The notes below the pieces were generated by a model. That model was not told the origin of the DNA and did not search any database. It saw only the letters and a program-made list of their open reading frames with translations. From Ciona savignyi (lineage: Eukaryota > Chordata > Ascidiacea > Phlebobranchia > Cionidae): a stretch of DNA of 64,000 nt. This document shows positions 1 to 13,337 of this stretch, one piece after another. The stretch is taken from assembly GCA_000149265.1 (NCBI GenBank), contig CH002072.1, positions 212,049 through 276,048 of the forward strand, read 5' to 3'. The position numbers and the translations under genes are program-made. Position 1 is the stretch's first letter. Each line of letters begins with the position of its first letter.

Positions 1-155
1 CCATGATTGAAAGGTTCCAACAAATAAAATGTCAAAATATATTGGAACAAAAATCATTGAATCGAATATCATATTCATTTCATCTTTGTCATCGTATTTG
101 AATTGAAACACGGAGCTTAATATCTTTGGGACGAATAGTGGAAGACGAGACGTAC

Positions 156-2959
<2,804 letters not shown>

Positions 2960-3195
2960 GATTTTTTTACTTTAAAATATCATATTTAATCTTTAATATT
3001 TATTACTAGCATTGTATTAACATGTTTAGTGCTAATTGCAATGTCCAAATTCTTTGTTTTCGTGTACTTCGTTCTCAATAAATATTTTCCGAAAACTGTG
3101 CGTTTGCTGATGTTAACGATGGAGATGCTTCTTGTTGCGGACTTGTTACTGTCGAGTACAGAATATCCTGGTTAGCGGCAATGATAATAAGAATC
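2960..3195 (+). repeat. Diverged remnant of the KLHL-unit 3' tail
   Basis: The stretch from TTTAATATTTATTACTAGCA through TTCTCAATAAATA, and then CTGTCGAGTACAGAATATCC, parallels 8905-9030 plus 9308-9330 in the tail of KLHL unit 1, and 59870-60300 in unit 3. The order is the same and the sequence is shortened. This suggests that the segmental array once extended further left. The match was made by eye. Confidence 0.55.
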
Positions 3196-4235
3196 TGGCG
3201 GAAGTGTAGTAATATATATAACTGATTGTTTCTAAAATGATGATGTTTTATTACAAATCGCGCTTACACATATACATGGCAAACTATTCTAAAATCGTTG
3301 GTCGTTATAAATATATGTTTACCGGCAAGCTATGAACTTGGTATCGCTGGTTCTTTATTCGGTCCATTATTTTAAACTGAACGTTAAATTTTACACCAGT
3401 TAAGTCAACGTTAATACTTCGGCCACACAAGCGCTCTTCATATGGATCTTCCTAATGCAGGACTTAGTTGTGGTTGATTGACGTTCTAGCTCCGCCTATT
3501 TCCCAGGTACAATTGTATTTACCTGGATAGCACGTTCCGTGATCGTTCTATGACATCATAACCCAGCCAAGGTCTGCTGCACATGTATGACGTGTCTGGT
3601 TTCCTTTCCACCCCTGTTATTCCCGCATTCTCCGGTCACGACACCGCTGTATGGTATGAAGGTTGTTCCTCTTGCTTATTTCGATTGCTTATTTCGATCG
3701 ACACAACAGATTGCTTCAGTCAGTAAAACGTTAAAACAATTAGCAAGCAGCATTAATACAAAGTACTCTAAGTTAGATTATTAGGCTGAGATATTTATCA
3801 GAAATTTACAAAATATAGAATCCGTTTTTTTTTTATATTTTCAATGTTTCGTTTTCAATATCCGAGAGAAATCCATATATAAAATTCGGTAGAGCCCTGG
3901 TTTAAAGAAAATATAGTGTTTTTTTCTTTCTCATTGCGGTTACGGCGTTTAGAAAAAGTGAGGTTTTCTGTTTTTTTGATAATTCGTGCGACTTACCGTG
4001 GCTACGATTAGCATGAAATAGAAAAAATGGAGTCTGTTTATTAAGGATCGTGGAACTTGCCGCGCGAGCCGAGAAAAATGTTGTACCAGTCGCGTATATT
4101 GTCAAGTGTAAGTTTTTAGCAACCGCTTACTATATCTCTGATAAGAACTTTAAAAAACTAGGGCGAGAAATACCGGATGCGTTTCTCCATACCGTAAGCG
4201 CATCTACCGTGCGAAATCGTCCGAACATTGTTTTG
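3196..4235. other. Intergenic DNA without a recognised gene
   Basis: Mixed AT-rich sequence. Short open frames at 3587-3784 and 4050-4313 have no recognisable domain and no copy in the other KLHL units, so neither is called as a gene. Confidence 0.5.
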
Positions 4236-4544
4236 CAGCGGGAGCTCGGAAATACAACTTACATCACAGCATTACTGCAACGTTATCTTATCAGTAGCCC
4301 CCATACACTTTAAAAGTTTTTATGTGTGTTTCCAGATTTTAACCGATTTATTTGCTTGAGATTCCCAAGCAAAATATATTTGGCATTTTAATGCATTACT
4401 TAAAATCACAACAAATGTCATAGATCAGATATTTAAATTAACTGCTGTAAGTGCGTTATTTGTGTCCCTTAAGATTTGTATGTTAATATGCAGAACCACA
4501 CACTGGAATAATTAATCTTTCTTAGTGATTTTTGTCCTGTGATA
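4236..4544 (+). promoter_or_regulatory. Conserved 5' flank of KLHL copy 1, with a 3' splice acceptor near the start codon
   Basis: From GGGAGCTCGGAAATACAACT (about 4240) onward this flank is collinear with 25911-26151 before KLHL copy 2, so the duplicated unit begins here. About 20 bases before the start codon, CTTTCTTAG (AG at 4524-4525) is a pyrimidine-rich acceptor conserved in all three copies. It could join a 5' UTR exon. If this is Ciona, it could equally be a spliced-leader trans-splice site. Neither is proven. Confidence 0.5.
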
Positions 4545-5255
4545 ATGGCTGCAAATAAGTTGAATGAGAAAGAATATAGAAGCGATCACGAGGTCGGTTT
4601 ACTTGACAATGTAAACAGTTTACGTGAAGAAAGGATACTTTGTGATGTCACATTTAATGCGGAAGGTGGAGAAGTATCAGCTCACAGAAGTATTCTTGCC
4701 GCGTTTTCCGAATATTACAGATCCATGTTCACATCCAAGTGCAAAGAAGGCTGTACAGATGATGGTGTCAAAGTTGTTGGAATTACAGCTTTGATACTTA
4801 ACCTGATCATAAGCTTCATTTACACTGCAAAGATCACAATCAACAGTGAAACGGTTTATCAACTGTACGATGCGGCCAATATGTTGCAAATCAAATATGT
4901 TAAAAAATATTGTGTTGGCTTTCTTAAAGACACACTTGAAGTTGAAAACTGTTTAATTGTTCGGGCATTTGCACAAATGTACAATATTCCTGAGTTGGTG
5001 ACACATTGTGACAATTTCTTCTTAGACAACTTTGAGTTGGTTTCAAATGGACTGGACTTCAAAGAATTAAATCCGGATGAAATTGAAGCTCTTATTAGAA
5101 TGACAAAGACATCGGATTCTTTAAGTGAAGAGATGATTTTCAGAAGCATCATGAATTGGGTTAAACACGATCTTGAAAATCGACAACAATTCTTTGAACG
5201 CTTGTTTCAACTGATTGACATCAAGAAACTACCAACTCCCTTCAGCTTAAAATGA
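4545..5255 (+). CDS. KLHL-type gene copy 1, BTB-BACK half (frameshifted from its kelch half)
   Basis: The ATG at 4545 is the start shared by all three copies (MAANKLNEKEY). The 236-residue product has a BTB domain at about 25-128 (LCDVTFNAEGG, AHRSILAAFSEYY) and a BACK domain at about 135-230. These bind Cullin-3 and set the substrate arm in KLHL ubiquitin-ligase adaptors. It stops at TGA 5253-5255 because two extra bases, relative to copy 2, sit in CCCTTCAGCTTAAAATGA. The stop overlaps the ATG of the kelch ORF as ATGA. I count 17 replacements against copy 2 over about 230 residues. It may be a pseudogene, a spliced variant, an assembly error or a real truncated adaptor. Confidence 0.8.
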   Translation: MAANKLNEKEYRSDHEVGLLDNVNSLREERILCDVTFNAEGGEVSAHRSILAAFSEYYRSMFTSKCKEGCTDDGVKVVGITALILNLIISFIYTAKITINSETVYQLYDAANMLQIKYVKKYCVGFLKDTLEVENCLIVRAFAQMYNIPELVTHCDNFFLDNFELVSNGLDFKELNPDEIEALIRMTKTSDSLSEEMIFRSIMNWVKHDLENRQQFFERLFQLIDIKKLPTPFSLK

Positions 5256-6175
5256 TTAAAAAAACTGAGTGGACTTGGATGAGAAAATGTGAAACTTTCG
5301 TTGATGAGTTTGTGGATGAATTGACCAAACGTAGTAAAAACCAACCAGTAGAGGGAGCTAGAGCAGTAGGAATTGCATCCCAATTCCTGGTTGTGGGTGG
5401 TTATGAGAAAAACCAAACTGTAAGTATTTACGATGTTGTTGGGAAACATTGGAGAAATATTGAGCCAACCTTGGAGGAAAGATTTGGTTCAACCAGTGTG
5501 AAGATAAACAACCAAGTTTATACAGCTGGTGGATTTGATACAGATTCTGTTGAGCGGTTGGACTTGGAGCAAATTGATGCTGGTTGGCACAAGGTGGCAT
5601 CTATGAATGAGAAACGATGGTCCGTAACATCTGCTGTGTTGAATGATCAAATGTTTACTGTGGGAGGTGTGAATGTTGGTTCTTTATCATCGGCCGAAGT
5701 TTACAACCCAGTGTTGGATACATGGACTTATATTGCTCCAATGGAAACTAAACGAGGTGATCATGCTCTTGTTTCATATGATGGTCGTTTATATGCGTTT
5801 GGTGGAAGTAATGGGAATTATTTAAATTCAATGGAAAGTTTTGATCCAAGAATGAGGAAATGGGAAAAGTTAACTTTTATGAAAAAGAACGGAGGTAAAC
5901 TGTGTGGTGTCGTTTGCAATGGTGAGATTTACGCTATTGGTAGTGATTCGGTCGAACGATACAATTTTCGAATCAATTCCTGGACGCCGGCTAGAAGAAT
6001 GAACCATGAGCGATATTATGCTTCCGCTTGCGTTGTGAATGGGAAGATTTATGTCGTTGGAGGTCGTGGTGAATCCAGCACCTCAGTGGAGGTTTATGAT
6101 CCAACAATTGATGAATGGAAGATTAAAACCAACATGGAGATACCAAGATATTATTCATCAGTTGTAGCTTTGTAA
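5252..6175 (+). CDS. KLHL-type gene copy 1, kelch-propeller half
   Basis: The ORF starts at the conserved Met of MIKKTEWTW and encodes 307 residues with six kelch repeats. Blade anchors are FLVVGGY, VYTAGGF, MFTVGGV, LYAFGGS, IYAIGSD and IYVVGGR, each followed by a Tyr or Phe-Asp type strand and a Trp. It is the substrate-binding half. Blade 5 has lost one Gly of its GG pair (IGSD). Compared with copy 2, about 61 of 307 residues differ, plus several in-frame indels, mostly in the loops after each GG and before each strand-1 Ala. No stop interrupts it, which is unusual for a half-gene that is simply decaying. Confidence 0.8.
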   Translation: MIKKTEWTWMRKCETFVDEFVDELTKRSKNQPVEGARAVGIASQFLVVGGYEKNQTVSIYDVVGKHWRNIEPTLEERFGSTSVKINNQVYTAGGFDTDSVERLDLEQIDAGWHKVASMNEKRWSVTSAVLNDQMFTVGGVNVGSLSSAEVYNPVLDTWTYIAPMETKRGDHALVSYDGRLYAFGGSNGNYLNSMESFDPRMRKWEKLTFMKKNGGKLCGVVCNGEIYAIGSDSVERYNFRINSWTPARRMNHERYYASACVVNGKIYVVGGRGESSTSVEVYDPTIDEWKIKTNMEIPRYYSSVVAL

Positions 6176-6328
6176 GCGATATCTACAACCAAGCCACCAA
6201 AATTACATTGCAAATAATTCAACGCTTTTGTTCACAATTACATTCAGTTAAACTCACAGGATTTAATATTTTCTTTCAATTTCAGACTTATCCAACAATG
6301 TGGATTCCAATTTAAATATGTCACATGT

Positions 6329-7453
6329 GTTCGCGGCTATTGCTATATTTTTGTGCACATTATTAAGTTTTGTTAAATTGTTTACGTATATAAGCCATTA
6401 TTGCCTGCAGCACAGCTGTGTGCGCCCGTTGTATATCATTTCCTTCGAACCGGCTATAATCCCTAAAACAGTACCTTCTTTATAATCCTCCCCACATTGC
6501 GACATAACGTGGCAACGTATTGGTGTGATAACTCATTATATTATTATCAAAAACACGTACTGAAATGTAGACTTAAGCACTGCCTGCTTGAAGATGATAT
6601 CTTCAAGCATGTATAATGAACCAGTTAAACTGTACGAATTGTATTGTATCAGCTTGCAATATATCAATAAAGAAGTTTTTATGGAGTCGGATTGCCATCT
6701 TATTTAGGATAGGATAGGATAGGATATTCATGTTTATCCCCGTGAATGGGAAAACCTACGGGGGTTATCACACGGGCAATCGTCAGATCACCTCGCGCCC
6801 ATCGTCGGGTTACCGGAGCTATTGCAGTGTGTTGTATATGATAGAAACGTTCCTTCAATTTGGTAGAACCCATTAATCCGCTGGGTTCAGGCAATGTCCG
6901 TAAAGTGCCTTGCCCAAGGACACAACCGACTAGCTAGCGACCAGTTTCGCACCTGCAACCTTTCGATTGAAAGGCGACGCACTTAACCGCTGGACCACCG
7001 GGCCGGATTTAGTCATGGCTCAGGTCTGTTAGTTGGGGCAACCTCATGCCAGAATTAGTGCAAGCACGAGGCCCATATTCAAGCCTGACCTAAGCAAATT
7101 GAGGAAGACCCCCACATTGATGAAGCCCGACGTGAAGTAGCTTCCGATAGCTACAGAATGCCGAAAGTAAAGATTGCAATGAAGAACGTACCGCCTTGTC
7201 ACAAAGAAGCCGTGTAAGTGAAGAACGCACGGCTTGCGAAACATTCATGAACAATATAATTCAAGAGGAAAACGAAATTTCCATTTCGTGCCCGAGATGC
7301 TAATATTAATAAAGAAAGTTTTTTTATGGGGTCCGATTGCTATCTATTTTAAACATGGCTGAGGTATGTTAGTTGGGGAACCTCATGCCAGATTCAGTGC
7401 CAGCACCAGACGCAAACCCTTAGCCCGGAACGAACAATTAAGGAAGATCCCCA
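6329..7453. mobile_element. 1.1-kb insertion of unknown class with a 7-bp target duplication
   Basis: KLHL copies 2 and 3 run straight through TTTAAATATGT(C/T)ACATGTTAACAACT. Copy 1 breaks there and resumes at 7461, with CACATGT on both sides (6322-6328 and 7454-7460). The insert has two diverged direct units. One is at 6663-6706 plus 7007-7125, split by a SINE; the other is at 7309-7453. Both units include GTTAGTTGGGG and CCTCATGCCAG. There are no obvious inverted termini and no ORF of note, so the class is unknown. Confidence 0.65.
6707..7006 (-). repeat. tRNA-derived SINE, full length
   Basis: The minus-strand copy runs from the head CCGGCCCGGTGGTCCAGCGG through the body TGTCCTTGGGCAAGGCAC to the tail of repeated TATCC. 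It sits inside the first direct unit of the 6329-7453 insertion, so it is younger than that element. Confidence 0.88.
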
Positions 7454-7720
7454 CACATGTTAACAACTATATACGCCGTACCCGTACATCATACAGTTAC
7501 TTGCATTGTTTTTCAATAATTTTACATATTTGTGCTTTATATTACACTGTGATTACCATCAAAATTATGCTTAGCAAGTCATACTGTTTTAATATCCTTA
7601 TATTTCTGCTAAGATTCAACTAAAACTATTATTCTGTATAACATGCTGGTAAAGAACATTTAAACATGTGGTATCTCTTTGGGAGAATCACCAATGCTTT
7701 TCTTATGTCATATCGTAAGA

Positions 7721-7980
7721 CCGGCTGGTCTAGCGGTTAAATGCGTCGACTTTCAATCGAAAGGTTGCAGGTGCGAAACTGGTCGCTAGCTAGTGGATTG
7801 TGTCCTTGGGCAAGAAACTTTAATGGGTTCTATTAAATTAAAAGCACGTGTCTATCATACACAACACACTGCAATAGCTGCGGTAACCCGACGGTGGGCG
7901 CGAGGTGATCTGACGATTGCCCGTGTGTTAACCCCCTTGGTTTTCCCATTCACGGGAATAAACATGAATATCCTAGCCTA
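7721..7980 (+). repeat. tRNA-derived SINE inserted in the KLHL-unit tail
   Basis: The head CCGGCTGGTCTAGCGGTTAA, the box B-like AGGTGCGAAACTGG, the standard body and the ATCCTAGCCTAT tail are all present. The same position in units 2 and 3 lacks it and runs GTCATACGGAGCAG, so the insertion is private to unit 1. Confidence 0.88.
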
Positions 7981-8278
7981 TATATACTATGCTTCGTAAA
8001 TTTCCTACGCCGTATATATTGTGTATAACTGGTACATTGAATCCATGGTATAACAGGCGCAGGAATATATTAGTGGTATTTGCGGTTGAAACTATGTAAA
8101 TATTAATAAACACTATGTGAAAGTGCTTTGATGTCTTATTATTGTTTTGATTCATTTGCGCCATGAGTTATAAAAATGAAGAGATCAACGACATTAAATG
8201 CGACTGAAAAAATAATAAACAGCGCAATTTTGGATTCAACTCTTCTTTAAAGTTACAACATAATTTCGTCCTGTTATA

Positions 8279-8464
8279 TCCATTTAACTTGGTGGGTTAA
8301 TGTGTCGCCATTTTAGCCGGAGGATTGCGGGTTTGAAACTGGTCGGTAGCTATTTTGTCGTGTCCTTGGGCAAGGCACTTAACGGACATTGCCTGAACTC
8401 AGCGGAATAATGGGTTCAACCAAATTAAAGAAACCACGGGAACAAACGTGAATATCCTATCCTA
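8279..8464 (+). repeat. Internally deleted SINE shared by the KLHL-unit tails
   Basis: The head TTAACTTGGTGGGTTAATGT and part of the SINE body end in GTGAATATCCTATCC. It is present at the same place in unit 2 (28836-28925, shorter) and unit 3 (59410-59592), so it was there before the units duplicated. Confidence 0.75.
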
Positions 8465-9728
8465 AAAATTTCACGTTTTGTTTTAGTTTATTTTACTGTA
8501 TATTTTTATTTTCATTTTAGTATTAAAAAAAACAATAATCAAATTGCATATGCGGAAAACGGCGGAAGTTATGTATGGGGTGCTTTCTAGTGTTTCAAGT
8601 TCATAATATTTTAAACAAAAACTTTCGCCCCTTTTGAGTTTTCCGTCGACAGTGCTAAAGAATAAATATTGTATCCACAATAGTCGCAAATGGATTTAAA
8701 ATTGACGTAACACTGCCAACGTGAGTATTTGTGTTTATTGTTTGGCACTTAATTCTGAAAATTCCCTAGCTAACAATACTCCGATATTACCCTCGCATTC
8801 CGACAACGTCACGTAATGTTCTTTTATTCTTGATTATATGGCTAATTCGCATTATATTAGCATAATTGGTGTGGAAAATATGCATTTAATGACTTTAAAA
8901 TATGGCATTCAATATTTAAATCATGATATTTATTGCGTATTAGCATTGAATTAAAATTTTTAGTGCTTAATGCAATGTTCAAGTACTTTGTTTTGAGGCG
9001 CTTCGCTCTCAATAAATACTTTTCGATTTATATATAATTAAAGCTCCACACTGCTACCTAACGGTAATAAAAAATACCGAAAATAAAATATTCCATAAGT
9101 AAAACTATGCCTAAACATTTTTTTCTGGTTTTAAAACCAGATTGCCGAAAATTCTTGGTCCTTGGTCCGCTGAAAAGTGTGCTCGCCTATTACACAGGTA
9201 ATCGTCAGATAAGTTCGTTGCCCATAGACAAAACCATTTAGTCCAATGCCGGTTTCGATCCCACAACCGTGCGTTTATTGGTGATTGTTGTGCGTTGTGA
9301 ACGTGTCTCTGTCGAGTACAGAATATCCTAGTCAAAGACAACATGGCCACGAGTTATCTGGTGATGACAGTTATAATTCTTCCACGGACGCATTTCGCTT
9401 ACTTACTTCTTCATAATATAACTATACTGAAGTAAAACATAGCGAACTGAAGACCGTCGTGTTCCTTTTAGTTGGACCGATGGAAGTTAACGATCCAAGT
9501 CACCAACGCATGGAGATAAACATGTACGCTTTAATAGGGTTTATACAGGGTAAATCCAGAGTAAACGAGGTGACTTATTGAATAAACGCAGCGTGCAGAG
9601 CAGTTTAAAGCATGAACGGCCATTTCCACATATAAAGGTAAGAATCCAACACTTAAGCGTCGAATAAAGGTTTTTCGTTCAAGGCACAACCGTACTGGGG
9701 TATGTAAACGATTTTTTATTGATTGGTA

Positions 9729-9868
9729 TGTAAGGCCTCTATCTGGTGCAACCTATAGTTATATGAACACCCGAGTCCTTAACATGGGGAACAGTGTTAA
9801 CGCGCTGACCCACACACTTGATATCTCATTTGGTTGATGGTACTTTTATTTACTGGATGAGCATTCAG
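9729..9868 (-). repeat. BEL/Pao copy 1, 3' LTR fragment
   Basis: TGTAAGGCCTCTATCTGGTG through CTGGATGAGCATTCAG matches the first 145 bp (plus-strand reading) of the LTR at 15726-16133. It then switches to internal sequence (GCGTTAAGCGGTCAGTAC), which in copy 3 lies about 230 bp inside the LTR edge. Confidence 0.8.
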
Positions 9869-9980
9869 GCGTTAAGCGGTCAGTACACACGCAATAAAGG
9901 GAAGTGGTGTCATATAAACGAAATACAAAGGCTTCGTATCAGACGTTTAGGAATCTTTGGAATCAACAATCAGACACAAT

Positions 9981-10559
9981 TTAGTTTGGCCGCTTTACGA
10001 GACTGTTGGGCGTCTTAACCAAAACCGTACGCACGAATCCGTGTTTATCAGCATATGTGTCCATTACACGGCCCAGTACCCACTTTGAACGTGGCCGACT
10101 CTGGTCCACTAGCAGCACTATATCGTTGATTTCAAAGTTTGATCTTTTGCTGTACCACTTTTGGCGTTCAATCAAATTGGGCAAAAATTCTGACACCCAG
10201 CGTTTCCAGAATATATTGGCCATGTGTTGGACTTGGGCCAATCTCTGTCTCGCGTACGACGCTTTCTCATCAAAAAGGCCTGGAGTTTCATTTGGTGAAC
10301 CACGCAGTAGCAGCAAGTGATTTGGCGTTATTGGTTCGTCGCTGTGTGAATCAATAATGACAGGAACGAGCGGCCTTGAATTAACAATCGATTCCACTTC
10401 TACGAACAGTGTATTCAAAGCTTCATCAGTAAGCAAGCCCTTTGGTGAATGCATAGATGACAGCAAACGGCGCACTGACCGTATCATCCTTTCCCATACG
10501 CCGCCCATGTGGGAGGCTGCAGGCGGGTTGAAGGACCACGCTATTGCCCTCTGTCGCAA
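9981..10559 (-). pseudogene. BEL/Pao copy 1 integrase C-terminus plus DUF5641-type domain
   Basis: This 192-residue frame holds the third catalytic residue region of the integrase (ASHMGGVWERMIRSVRRLL, with the Glu in VWERM) and then the C-terminal Pao domain (NHLLLLRGSPNETPGLF, FWKRWVSEFLPNL, PRSKWVLGRVMDTY). It ends near the 3' LTR. It is separated from 10584-11060 by a frame break. Confidence 0.85.
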
Positions 10560-10583
10560 ATGCTCAGCAATCTGTTCAAGGTT

Positions 10584-11060
10584 TCACACGGCAAGGGATG
10601 ATCGAAGTATCTTCTCTGCACCAACAAAATTGGTCCCGTTATTACTGTATATTTGTTTTGGTTTACCTCGCCGACCTATAAATCGGCGAAGGGCATTTAA
10701 AAACGAATCAGCAGAAATATCATTAGCCATTTCAATATGTATGGCTCGGATGTTGAGGCAAGTGAATATACATCCGAATCTTTTAATTTCACTCCGGTTT
10801 TGCTTCACAGAGAACGGACCGAAGTAGTCAACCCCGACATGGCTAAAGGCAGGTTCGCCAGCCTGTAGGCGCCCAGAAGGCAGTTCTGCCATAATCTGAC
10901 ATCCAGGAACGGCGCTTCTTCTTTTGCACGGCAGACATTTCGTCGAGACTCGGCGTACGGCAACTCCAATTTTCAGTATCCAAAATCTCCCACGTAGCGC
11001 AGATAAGGTGTGTCCGTAACCAGAATGCCCCACACTCTGGTGGTATTCGTCGATGATCAA
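10584..11060 (-). pseudogene. BEL/Pao copy 1 integrase, zinc-binding and N-terminal core
   Basis: The HHCC zinc-binding part is present (YHQSVGHSGYGH and CLPCKR), followed by the catalytic core: the first Asp is in HVGVDYFGPF. The second is changed to Asn in YSNNGTNFVG, where copy 2 has YSDNGTNF. So this integrase lacks a catalytic DDE residue as well as an intact frame. Confidence 0.85.
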
Positions 11061-11065
11061 GTTCG

Positions 11066-12165
11066 TTACGTGAGAATAACATGGTATAGAATAATCGGGT
11101 GTTTTGCGTCATACTCGACCGGTGCTTTATCAATACGACCGCCGACGCGCAGCACTCCATTTCTCAGTAAGGGGTTCAGTTTAGAAAGGTCACGAATACA
11201 GTCGCCTTTCTTTATTTGCCTTTTGTCTAAAATAGAGATCGTTGATCCAAAATGTTTGCGCTGTTCATACTTTATTACTCCAATTTCTGCACTTTCAAGC
11301 TCTTTCACGCTGAGCGAAGCCGTTAAATGGCCTGCCGGTGGGTCGACATAGCGAATCTTTTGGAGCAGGAACATCTTGTATCTAGACAGCCAAGCCGCTG
11401 CCTTTTTGAATCGATACCACGACGAAAAGTGGTTAATCAAGCAATCAGTACTAAATTCAGTAACCATTTCATCTGTAGTCAGTAAGTTCACATTGGCGTT
11501 CTGGTCTTTCACGGGTAAAAATTCATCAGGGACCTTTGGAAGCGATACTGGACATTCAGGCCATTTGCTCTCCACTTGCCATAGAAAGTCGGGTCCATTT
11601 AGCCATCGTCCGGATTGTGTCAGTGGTTTAGTGGTAAGTCCGCGGGTTGCGTCATCTGCAGGATTCAGTTCAGTCGGAACGAATTTCCCAAGATTAATAT
11701 CTGCATGGCGCTCGATTTCGGCGATTCGGTTGGCAACAAACGTAGGAAACCGTTTCTTGCAATTGTATATTGTCTGTAATACCGCGGTGGAATCTGTCCA
11801 AAAGGTTGATTGGCAGCTCGTCAACTTTAGTTCCCTTCTGGCTAATTGGTCATGGCGGACAGCCAGAACGGCGGCCGTTAATTCAAGTCGTGAAATAGAC
11901 ATGGTGCTCATCGGAGCTACTCTGGCTTTTCCGATGAGAAACGAGCAATAGTTATTTCCTTTAATATCAATAAAACGCAGGTAAGACACTGCGCCATAAG
12001 CCACGGTAGATGCATCTGCAAAGTGATGAAGTTCAGTATGAATAACTTTTCCCAGTGACGGTGGTTTAAAGCAGCGTTGGACTCTAACTTGTTCAAGTCC
12101 AGGTAAATCTTCCAGCCAGGTGATCCACTCATTTTCCTCTTCTTGGGAGACCTTTTCATCCCAGT
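11066..12165 (-). pseudogene. BEL/Pao copy 1 RNase H / A17-type region
   Basis: The frame is open from about 12165. It includes HHFADASTVAYGAVSYLRF and FWTDSTAVLQTI, which are RNase H-like Asp motifs, then LLRNGVLRVGGRID and KHPIIL just before the integrase. The stop at 11066-11068 comes from a frame break before the integrase. The same break is seen in copy 2 (both end HPIILYHVILT), so it predates the duplication. Confidence 0.85.
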
Positions 12166-13218
12166 TTAATCCTCGTTTACAGAGTCTCTACCACAACAGC
12201 CTTGCTCAATCAGGACGGGGGCCGCGAAACCCAGGGGGTCGTATATCGAGCTAATGACCGACAAAATTCCTGTTCTGATTACCGGTTTCTTCTGTGGTGT
12301 AACAGTAAATGAAACTTCATCCGATTGGACTCTCCATTGCACACCAAGGGCGCGCTCGTCCAAGCAAGCATCGATATTAAGAGAAGACGCGTTCTTCGCT
12401 CTCTCCTTTTCAGGAATCGTTTTCAGTACTTCCGCATTGTTAGACAACCATTTCGTTAGGTGGAATCCTGCACGAGCAAGTAGCTCTCGCAGATCAGTTA
12501 CAAGCTTGGTAGCTTTATCTATGTTCTCGACAGACACTAAGCAGTCGTCGACGTAAAAGTTATTCTTGACCACATTCGCAGCCAAATCGTCGTAATCGTC
12601 TCCGTACACACGGGCGCATTCCTTTAAACAGAATGCCTCGTAGCTGGGTGACGACGTTGCACCAAACAAATGCACCAGCATCTGGTACACAGTCGTTTCA
12701 TCTTGTAAATTGCCACCTTTCCACCAAAGGAAGCTCAACATATCAGTATCCCTTGGATCGACTCTAACTTGGTGGAACATTCCTTCCACGTCGGCCACTA
12801 GGACGATTTGGTTCTGACGAAAGCGAGTCAGCACACCTATGAGACTGTTCGTTAAATCTGGTCCTTGTATCAGTACATCGTTTAGCGAAAGGCCATTATG
12901 TTAAGCCGCGTAATCAAACACCACACGCACTTTACCGGGCTTGCGTGGATGTACGACAGGGTGGTGGGGAATAAACCACCGATTTCTAGAAGCGTGAATT
13001 TCAGTAGCAGGTACTTCCCGCGCATACACCTTTTCAATGTATGACTGTACAGCATCAGTATATTGCACATGTAGTTCGTCGTTTTTCAATAAACGTCTCT
13101 TGAGACCATCAGCGCGCTTTTGTGCCATCACGCGATTGTCAGGTAACTCACGAGCACAAGGTTTTTTCGGTAGTGGTAATTGGAAATGGCCATTTACCAT
13201 AGAAACTGACTTCTTCAT
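12166..13218 (-). pseudogene. BEL/Pao copy 1 reverse transcriptase
   Basis: The N-terminal piece (12901-13218) has WFIPHHPVVHPRKPGKVRVV and ends at a nonsense codon after FDYAA, where copy 2 reads Lys. The second piece (12166-12900) has [20 protein letters not shown]-type palm motifs and the catalytic YVDD in [11 protein letters not shown]. The frame then breaks at SVNED-stop, again shared with copy 2. RT copies the element RNA into DNA; this copy cannot give a full enzyme. Confidence 0.88.
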
Positions 13219-13337
13219 TAATTCATGGACAATACGATCTTCTCTTGACGTCGGCGACGCGAGGACGGCCGTCGAATCGCCAAAGTCAGTGTTCCATAGA
13301 CGATTAATCTAACGTGATAAAGCGTCAGACGTCGTCG

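Larger units (their letters stand above)
6176..9728 (+). repeat. Conserved 3' tail of KLHL unit 1, with insertions
   Basis: The tail GCGATATCTACAACCAAGCC and what follows is shared with 28146-29415 and 55385-60741. In this copy it is interrupted by a 1.1-kb insertion (6329-7453) and a SINE (7721-7980). AATAAA-type signals occur in the tail (for example TATTAATAAACACT near 8105) and could serve the KLHL transcripts. Part of 9120-9350 contains GGTTTCGATCCCACAACC, a box B-like sequence, so an older tRNA-derived repeat may be buried here. No coding region is supported. Confidence 0.75.

Noticed and set aside
4050-4313. 87-aa plus-strand ORF upstream of KLHL copy 1
   Set aside because: No domain, non-ATG start, and its 3' part is the duplicated KLHL flank, where copy 2 does not keep the frame.
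9111-9350. 79-aa minus-strand ORF repeated at 60131-60319
   Set aside because: It is part of the repeated KLHL-unit tail with a box B-like sequence on the other strand; it is absent from unit 2 and lacks domains.
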